From positions 9,320,218 to 9,380,217 of the forward strand of contig CAIIXF020000003.1 in NCBI GenBank assembly GCA_903813345.2: DNA of 60,000 bases, written 5' to 3'. The position numbers were made by a program, and so were the translations under genes. Below, one piece after another: positions 27,701 to 36,700 of this stretch (its first letter is position 1; each line of letters begins with the position of its first letter). Origin of the DNA: Owenia fusiformis (Eukaryota > Annelida > Polychaeta > Sabellida > Oweniidae). The notes under the pieces were generated by a model. It had not been told where the DNA came from and made no database searches. It saw only the letters and a list, made by a program, of their open reading frames with translations.

Positions 27701-30700
27701 AAAATTCCTTAATTAAAAGGGTATTTCATAGGGGGCGCCACCTATACAAGGCTGTAAAAAATTTTGCCCACCAGTGCCAAACCGGCACAGTTCTGATTTT
27801 GAAAGTCAATTACATATAGATGAAGAAAATACAAAGACATAGCATACATCCTAGAAAGCAACCAGGTCCATCGATTCCGCAGGACTAAATGTTCATTTTC
27901 TGCACAGCTTGACTGAATTATCGAAATTTCGGAATCTAGATACGTCTTACTTCAGGTATATATATGGTTTCCCCAAAAATAGACCCCATTATATTTCTTT
28001 AATTTGCTTTCTGTTGAGTTATTTGCTAAATGACATGTTTTTGTCATATTTGTTTCATTTTCTTTATTTAAACTAAAAAGAGATCTGGCAGAATTCCAAA
28101 AGAACCTCAAAGAATTCAAAGAATTCACTAGTTGCAGAATTTATCATTTAAACTTACAGAAGACTGGAAAGGATTATACATGAACAATATGAGCTAAAAT
28201 CAATTTTTCACCTCTTTATCTGTAAAATACTGGCCAGCGACTTGTCTCATTGGATTGGGGTCTTCCAGGTAGGATGCCATCAATTTTTTAACACTCTCTA
28301 TGTTGTCCCCAAGGGCATCCTAAAAATACAAAAATATGCATTTTATAAATGAAATATTGGTGTGGTGAATATCTTAAAGGAGCAGTCCTTATGAGATCTA
28401 TTTTGTTCCTATAGCAGTTCTTCAAAATATGAATGACCAGTTTTGCAGTCAAAATCTTTATGTAAACCAAGGGTACATAGGGAAAAATCTCATTCTGTTC
28501 ATTTTCGAATAACATGGCAGAGTAAATATTAGATCATTAATTCAGATATAGATCTGTTATTTCTATAAGGTCTCTATGACCTCAGTGATTTCCTCATATT
28601 GTTACTTGAAAGGGTACAAAATCTCAATTTTCAGATTTCGGAAATTCTGCCAAATAACATCTTTCTGGAATTTGAACTAAAAAACAAGCTCTAGACTAAG
28701 TATGATTAGATTTATCACAAAAATAACCAAAAATGGATGAAATTAGGGACTGTTTCTTTAACATTTTCATACCTTTAAAATATTCATTTTTTCCTTTGTA
28801 CAGTAAAACCTGTATAAGTGGAACACCATTGGTACACCTAAAAGGTGTTCCACTTGGGAGGTATTCAACTTATAGAGGTTCATTTAACATACTATGATCA
28901 ATTGGTCAAGAGACCGAAAAGGTGGTCCACCTGTAGAGGTGTTCCACTTACAGAGGTGTTCCAGTTACAGAGGTGTTCCACTTACAGAGGTGTTCCACCT
29001 TACAGGCTTCACTGTATTCATATGTAATTATACATATGCTTTAACATTTATCAATTTATCAAACAACAGGCCCTAAAATAATAAGTTGATATTTCTATGG
29101 TAAGTAGACTGCATTGAAAATCATGTATTAATCTGAATACTCTGGTTATATAAATATCAATGTGATTTCCCAGAAGCTAAGTAATAAGCCCCTTTTTCAA
29201 ATGCTATCTGCTCGTGCTTTTTTCAATTTAGAGTGTTCACTACATGCCTGATTACTTTATTCCTTGCTAATTTCTCTCATTTCTCTCTAAAATTTGAATT
29301 TTCTGGCATTTCTATACAATTTAGAGTGTTAAATTAAATGCCTGATTACTTTATTCCTTGATAATTCCTCTAATTTCTCTCTAAAATTTGAATCCTATTT
29401 CATGCCCCTATATCTTAAATCCTTGCTACTGCCACTATATCATAAAACACAATTAATTTTGTTTTACTGATTTTAATTTGTAAACCTGCCCTACAATTCC
29501 CTCCCTCTGAACCACCAATGGAATGGAGTATAACATGCCTCAAGCAGCCACAGTTAAATCAGATCCTCACTTCGATGAAAGGATTTACCAGCGATCATGC
29601 CTGACTGTGAACTCCCATAATGTATTTTATCCCATTCTTTAATAAAGTCATCAAGATAATGTACAAATGGCAGTATGTTATTCATTATTTTATTATGGGA
29701 CATACTCATGCAATAATGCCGTCTGCTCTGATGCTTATTTTTCTCCGTTTCTCTCTAAACTTTGAATAACGTGTTTGATTTTCTTGCATTTCTCTATAAT
29801 TTAGAAATGTACACTTTATGTCCGAGATTGACCCTACAGTTTTGGGATATGCAATAATGCCATTATATATGCCATCATCTTGAGATATGCCATTATGAAG
29901 TAAAGCCTGTCTTAGTGAACACCTTTCTCATGTGAACACCAGTGTCTAGTGAACACCTATTCTCAGCACATAATTGACTGACTTCTGTATAAAATCACTT
30001 CTTTGTAGCGAACACCTACCTATAGTGAACACATTTTTCTGACTCCATAGGTGTTCACTGTACACAGGTTTTACTGATGTAATACAGTGGTAAACCAATC
30101 TTTGAAGTGAATACATCAAAGCCCATTGTCAGATGAGACATTTCATCAGTATTTCATAGCGATTCCCAATTAATAAAAGCTGTATAATAAAAGCATTATA
30201 TTTACTATTTATACAGCAGGCTTTGAAGCATTGTATTAAATAACAAGTTGGATGTATATATCCCTTCCAAAAAATCACTCTGGATCAAAATTAACTTCCA
30301 ATTTCAATTTCCATAGGTCTGCATTAAACATATTTTAGGAGATTTAATACAATTAACAGCGATATTTTATCTGATAATCTATTAATTTCTGAACATAATT
30401 TAAACAATAATTGTTTGTGATTTTTTTATCAAAGAAATATACCAATTTACAACTGCACAATGCACATGAACGTGTTTAATCAATGACCTATACTGCAGCT
30501 AATAAATGATGGAAATAACCATAAAGGTTAATCAAACAAAATTTACTATTTTATTTTCATTTTGCATTACTGGGAATTTTAATTAACTGTTGGTATAGAT
30601 GACTTATATCAAAATTGAGCAATTTTTTGTGCCACTTTATTTGGCAATCATGATAAACCATAGCAAACTCAGTCCTGAGGTGGTGAAACAGAAAGATGCT

Positions 30701-33700
30701 ATGAGGATCAGAATGTTATTTGGCATTACCATTAAGATTCTAAATTGTATGAAACGCCTGAAACCTGATACTGGCCAGTAGCCAGGGGGGGGGGGGTTCA
30801 CTGGGTTCGGGCGAACCCCCCCCCCCTGGCCAAAAATTCTTTCAAAATCATGCAGTTTTTCACCATTTTGAGCATTTCTCAAGTGATTTTAGCCATATTT
30901 GTGCCAAAATTGTCATATGTGAACCCCCTCTGGAGATTTTTGAAAACTGAACCCCCCCTTGGCAAATCCTGTCTACGGGCCTGCATATGAATTATTCGAT
31001 TTTTAGGGCTAAGACAACCCTCCCCCAAACAGTTTAAGGGTTAAATCAATATCTCACCTTTTGTTCGAGTTTGAGAAACTGTTGAAATTCCTCTGCTGTA
31101 ATTCTCTTTCTGTCTTTTGAATACTGTTCACAGTGGTCACTGAATATCTGAAATATAAAAAAAATAATATATATGAGGTTTATCCTATGGGAGGTTTCAG
31201 ATACAGAATTTATCCTGAGGGAAGTAACATAAAAGATATATAGTTCTCGTTCTGTCTTTCAAACCGTTCACAGTGGTCACTAAATATCTGAAATATGAAT
31301 AAAATATATGAGGTTTATCCTATGGGAAGTTTCAGATATAGAATTTATCCTGAGGGAAGTAACATAAAAGATATATAGTTCTCGTTCTGTCTTTCAAACC
31401 GTTCACAGTGGTCACTAAATATCTGAAATATAAATAAAGTATACAAAGTTTATTCCATAGTTAGTATGATATTCATAGGATATCATGTGAAAATAAAAAC
31501 GGTATTTCAGTGGTAAAATATGATATTTTTGACAAATTTTCACTTAACCATAGCATACAGTTTTTTAGCCATGACTACGGCGCCGTATGCGATGGTTTAT
31601 GGATTTTTCCTACTTCAGACTCAAAACGAGGCTTAGTGTCAACATCGCCGGATCGTTTGGAAAATTCGAATTAAATCACTTAATTTCCGACGATTCTGAT
31701 GATGCCTTAACTATGGAATAAAAAGAACATCCTATGATTTACTCGTGATATGATTTTAATCCACTTTTGGATATTGATATCTGCACTCTCTCGCTATGCT
31801 CTCTCGTGCAGATATCATATTCATTCATGGATAAAAATCATACCACTCATAAATCGTAGGATATCCTCTATTTATCCTATGGAGGATTTAGATACATAAT
31901 TTATCCTCCTGAGGGAAGTAACACAAAACATATATAGTTCTCTGTCTTTTGAATTCTGTTCCCAGTTGTCACTAAATATTTGTAATATAAAAACATGAGG
32001 TTTATTACATGACGTGTTTTAGATATATAATATATCCCAGGGGTAATATATAAGAAATGTATAATTATGTCTGTACTAAAAATGTTTGAAAACAGCAGTA
32101 CTCTTGCTGGGTGTATCCATTTCAGGTTTGAATGAAGCATACAAGTTTAAACACAGATTACATAACTTAGAAGGAACATAAGATAAATACGATATTAACA
32201 TATGTTATACTTACAGAAGATACGTGTATGAGACTGTGGTAGAATTGTTTAAATTGTTCAAATTCCAGCTCCCCACGATTGCCACCCTCAATGGCCTACA
32301 ATCAAAGTAAAACAATTAAAATATAATTTATAATTTATCTAAGAAATATCATCTGGGAATCCAATCCTCTATGTAAAAATGAACAAATAGGCTAAAAATA
32401 GAAAACTGTTACTTCTTCAGTACCTAATTTTGATCAAATCTTTAGCAAGATTACCTAGCTATGAGCAAATTGACAGATTCTATAAATGAATATTGTTCTT
32501 GCCCCTGCCCCTATTTAATATGAACTTACCTGGTACTTATCTTTGATTTCCTTATTTGGTATTTTATGGTTGATTTTTGGTAGCCATGGTTTGATGTCTT
32601 TGAGCGTGACCTTGCTGCTATTGGACATTCCGTAGAACTCTTTGCGTAACCATCTAAAAAATATAAATTCCAACAATATTCATTAATTGTTCAGATATTT
32701 GATTTACAAAATTACAGAGTTACATCTGTAGTCTTCTATTTTTTAACACAATCCATACTGATAAACATCACATTTTGTTACTGAAAAATTCAAAAGGGAT
32801 GCCAAGTACTGTAATTTACCCAGAAAGCCCAAAACCTAATCAGATCTTGCATCTGTAAAAATTTCCACTTGAACAGGTTGGTTGATTCCATAAAATTTAA
32901 ATGACTAGATTCATGTCTGTTTGCTTTATTCCTTGTTGATTTCTCTCTTTTCTCCTCAATTTTGCATCTAAAAAGATGATTCCGGGTATTTTTCACTACT
33001 CACCTTTCAACTAATAGAGGATAAGGGGCTTGGATGGTTTGTGAGACTAAGTACTGCAGACCGCGAGTCCATACATGAAACTCGTCAATATTTGTAGCTG
33101 AAATCAAACACAATGAAAGTATTTGAATTCAGTAACCCACAAAATATAAGTTATGCATTTATTTTATATTGGAACTTGTATAGAAGAGCATAATTGCTAC
33201 TGTTGCATAAATTAGATTTTAGAGCAATTTTAGTGAAAATTTTGTGACAGATTATCTCGTCACTTTAGGTTTCTCTAAGGTGACAAGAAATCTTGTCACT
33301 CTGACTTTGTAATATTTACCATCTACTCTTCCTTTCATTTTAGTATCAATAACCAGACTTAAAGATATCTCTAAGTAATGGTGAATCCCTGCTCTAGGCA
33401 GCCACTTTGAATTTTCTGAAGGAATGGATTTTTTTCCACCAAATATGAAGAAAATACATCAACTAGTATTCGAGATCTTCCTGATTGACTAAAATACTGA
33501 CGGACTAACAGGTGGACGGAGGACTTCACAATATCCCTAACAAACTGCGTTCGTTTGGATAATAAATCTACAAAAGCCCCTAAATCTAGGATTAGTTATA
33601 TTAGCTCACATGTAACATCTCTGATTAATATAGTATGTATGTATTAAATGTGTTATTAGTACTTTATTACCCATGATTAATATGTTGTCTATTTATTTTT

Positions 33701-36700
33701 TGACTTGAGCTACCTAATTTGAGCCAACTATTTTATGACCAACTCTTTTAAATATGAGATAACCTGCCACAATTCCATTCATATTTAAATGAGTTGGTCA
33801 TGAAAAAGTAGGTTAATCTGGTTATCAACCGCTATTTGCACCCATCTGGAATTCCATATACACCCATTTTAAAATGAAAAATCATTTCAAATAGGCACAT
33901 TTTGATAATTTACTAAATTGTGAAAAGAATTTTGTCTTACTTACGGTAGAAAAAAATCAGGAGAACACTGGTTTTGCTTATTTTACTATTTTTAGCCTCG
34001 AGCAGGAAATCAGTGAAAATATAATGGCGCAATATATGAATGATACTAAGGATTATTGGAATTAATACCTATTTGAACAAAGCACCTGTAAGCCAGTATA
34101 TGATACCAGAATATTCATAATTAGTTATTATTAAACGTGTATATTGTTATAAAGTAATGTGTATCTCATACGCCTACTATAGAGCAAGTGTGACGTGAGG
34201 TTTAACATGCATGTCCACACTTTCACAAAATTTCTCATCAAAGAGGGAGAAAATGAAAAACCTATAAATGTAAGATTCACGTATTTTTATTTGGTAGACA
34301 GTAAAAGCGGACAAAACAAATTCAACTCCATTTTGAACCTATAACTCAACCGGACATATTTCCCTGTTCAAGTAGGTCAGAGATTAGATAGCTCTAACGC
34401 TATGCATTTCCCTCAAATATTTTTTTTTTGTTATCTTTAGAAATACAAAAAAATCTGAAATTTTACTCATCGTAATCTTTACTCAACCGGACATATTTCC
34501 CTGTTCAAGTAGGTCAGAGATTAGATAGCCCCAACACATGCATTTCCCTCAAATATATTTTTTTTGTTATCTTTAGAAATACAAAAAAATCTGAAATTTT
34601 ACTCATTTGTAATCTTTAATGAGCTTTTCATTTTGAATTTCAAATAACTTGTACACATTTATAACTTGTTACCATTTGCATTCGTTTGACTTTGCTTCTC
34701 AAAAGAGAGCTTCATCTTCACTCTTTCAGTTCAATAAATCTCATTGCGCTAATTAAAGTTCGTCATCGCTTTTTCTCAATTTTGCGTTTTTGAGCATAAG
34801 TGAGTTTTCTAGATGCACATAGTAAAACATGTCTAAGTAGAACACCTTTTGGTTCCTCTAAGGTGTTCTACTTGAGAGGTGATCTACTTATAGAGGTTTA
34901 TTCAACATAAGTCAGTTGGTATTAGGACTCTGAAAAGTGTTCCACATTTTTCAGATTCTTCATGGTGAAGTGTTCCAACCTTCTGTGGAACAGGTACAAA
35001 TGTCCATTTAAATCGTGACATCCAGTGTGTGTGGTGATATTATTTTATTTACTATGGATCATCATTGTTGAAAGCACTTCCAAAACACTGATGCATATCA
35101 CACTTTTATTAAAAATTCTAAATGTCCACCAAGTTATATATTCGGCATGACCAAAGTCTTATCATATGTTTGCACTGTAAGTCTCCTCTTGATCTGTAAA
35201 AATTTGAACTGATAGGCAGTTCCTGTATTTTGATTAAACGATATATGTACTACTTGTACCTATCCATACACCCAGGCAGACATAGGAAGTTACACCTATC
35301 AGTACAAGATGGGGATGACAATAAAGTACTCTTTAAGGTGCAATAAAAACTGAATATACGAGTCAAACCATTAGCAAAAAAATATTACGTAGGTCCTGAA
35401 ATCTGATGGAGGAACCACTGATGATCTAAAAAAAATCACAAAAAAATAATTGATAAATATTTACTTACCGACTAAAGAGAGAGTTTTGAGCCTAAATTCA
35501 TTGCCAAACAAAATCACGAAGCATAGACTTTGTTCGAACTTGTGCGATTCCTCTGGCATCTTCTCAAAATCTTTGGATTTTTTCCCTTGGCGTATTTCTT
35601 TCACCTCACGAAGATCAACTGAAAGAAAAAAAAAACATTAAATTTATGGGATATCTATACACCCTAAGATGTTGTGTTACTAGAAAGCATTGGTACTTTT
35701 AAGGTCTGCAATTGTGCTGAGGAAATTGAATGATGTACAATTGCTTTATCCCCACGGGAAGGGACATTTTGGATGATGTGTGCAGGTTTGCCAAAAGTGC
35801 AATAGTGGCCACTTAGTCATATAAATCCGACCGTTGTATGCTGTTCTTCGATGTTCCTTGTTCTTATTTGGATATTTATTTTTTAGAATTTTCTTAACAT
35901 ACACGGTTGTAAACATTACCTGCTTCTATATTGCGGAAAACGCTTTCCTGGCATGTCTACCCCACCAAATACACACAAATGATAAATTAATTTCTTTAAT
36001 AGTTGTATGTACGAGGGGTGATCCAAAAGTCTTGGACGCCCCGCTCTAACTTTGCTATTTTCCAATATAATTACATGAAACTTTCAGATAATAAAGATGA
36101 ACATCTGAACAACTTTATGTATAAGTTTAACCATAAAATAATACATTTTAGCTACTTTTTTAAATGTTTTTTGATATCTGGTCCCTGCCACCCGGAATGG
36201 TATTTAAATATAGCAAATCACGTCACAACTGTTAATATGGAAAATACTTTAGGTGCAGCCTAACACCTAACACCAGTCATGATATGAGAGAATTTCCGAT
36301 TTTTCAACCTGAATGTCATCTGCCACAATCATCTTCACATATTAAGATATACTTTTTAACATATTTTCCATGAATTTGAACACATTTATCGTGCTGCTTT
36401 ACCCATGAATGGAAGACATTTATGAAACCGCCATTGTTTATGTGATACAAATGCTCCTTGAGTGCCACTCTAAACCTCATCCAATGAGTAAAAAACATTT
36501 TCTTTCAACCCTCCTTTCAACTTCAGAAAAGGAAGAAAATCAAACCAAGCCATATCTAGATGGTATCGTGCAGATGGGAGCTGCTCAAGGTCAATAATAG
36601 TGAGAATATCTTGTAGTATTCTTTGTTTCACTTTGATTTCTTTCATGTTCTGCATTTTAGCAGCTATCTTGGAGCAAAAATGATACCAGAATGAGGGTTG

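Larger units (their letters stand above)
23150..27863. mobile_element. 4.7-kb element with long terminal inverted repeats
   Basis: The left end (GGTTGCCTTCTAGGATGTAT) and right end (inverse of GGTTGCTTTCTAGGATGTAT) match over about 300 bp with gaps. Shared blocks include CAGAACTGTGCCGG, CACTGGTGGGCAAA and AAACATAGTGACCCCTT. Between them lies a decayed plus-strand protein gene (24060-27015). No target duplication was found by eye. It sits in the PLC-gamma intron between exons 7 and 8. Confidence 0.75.
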
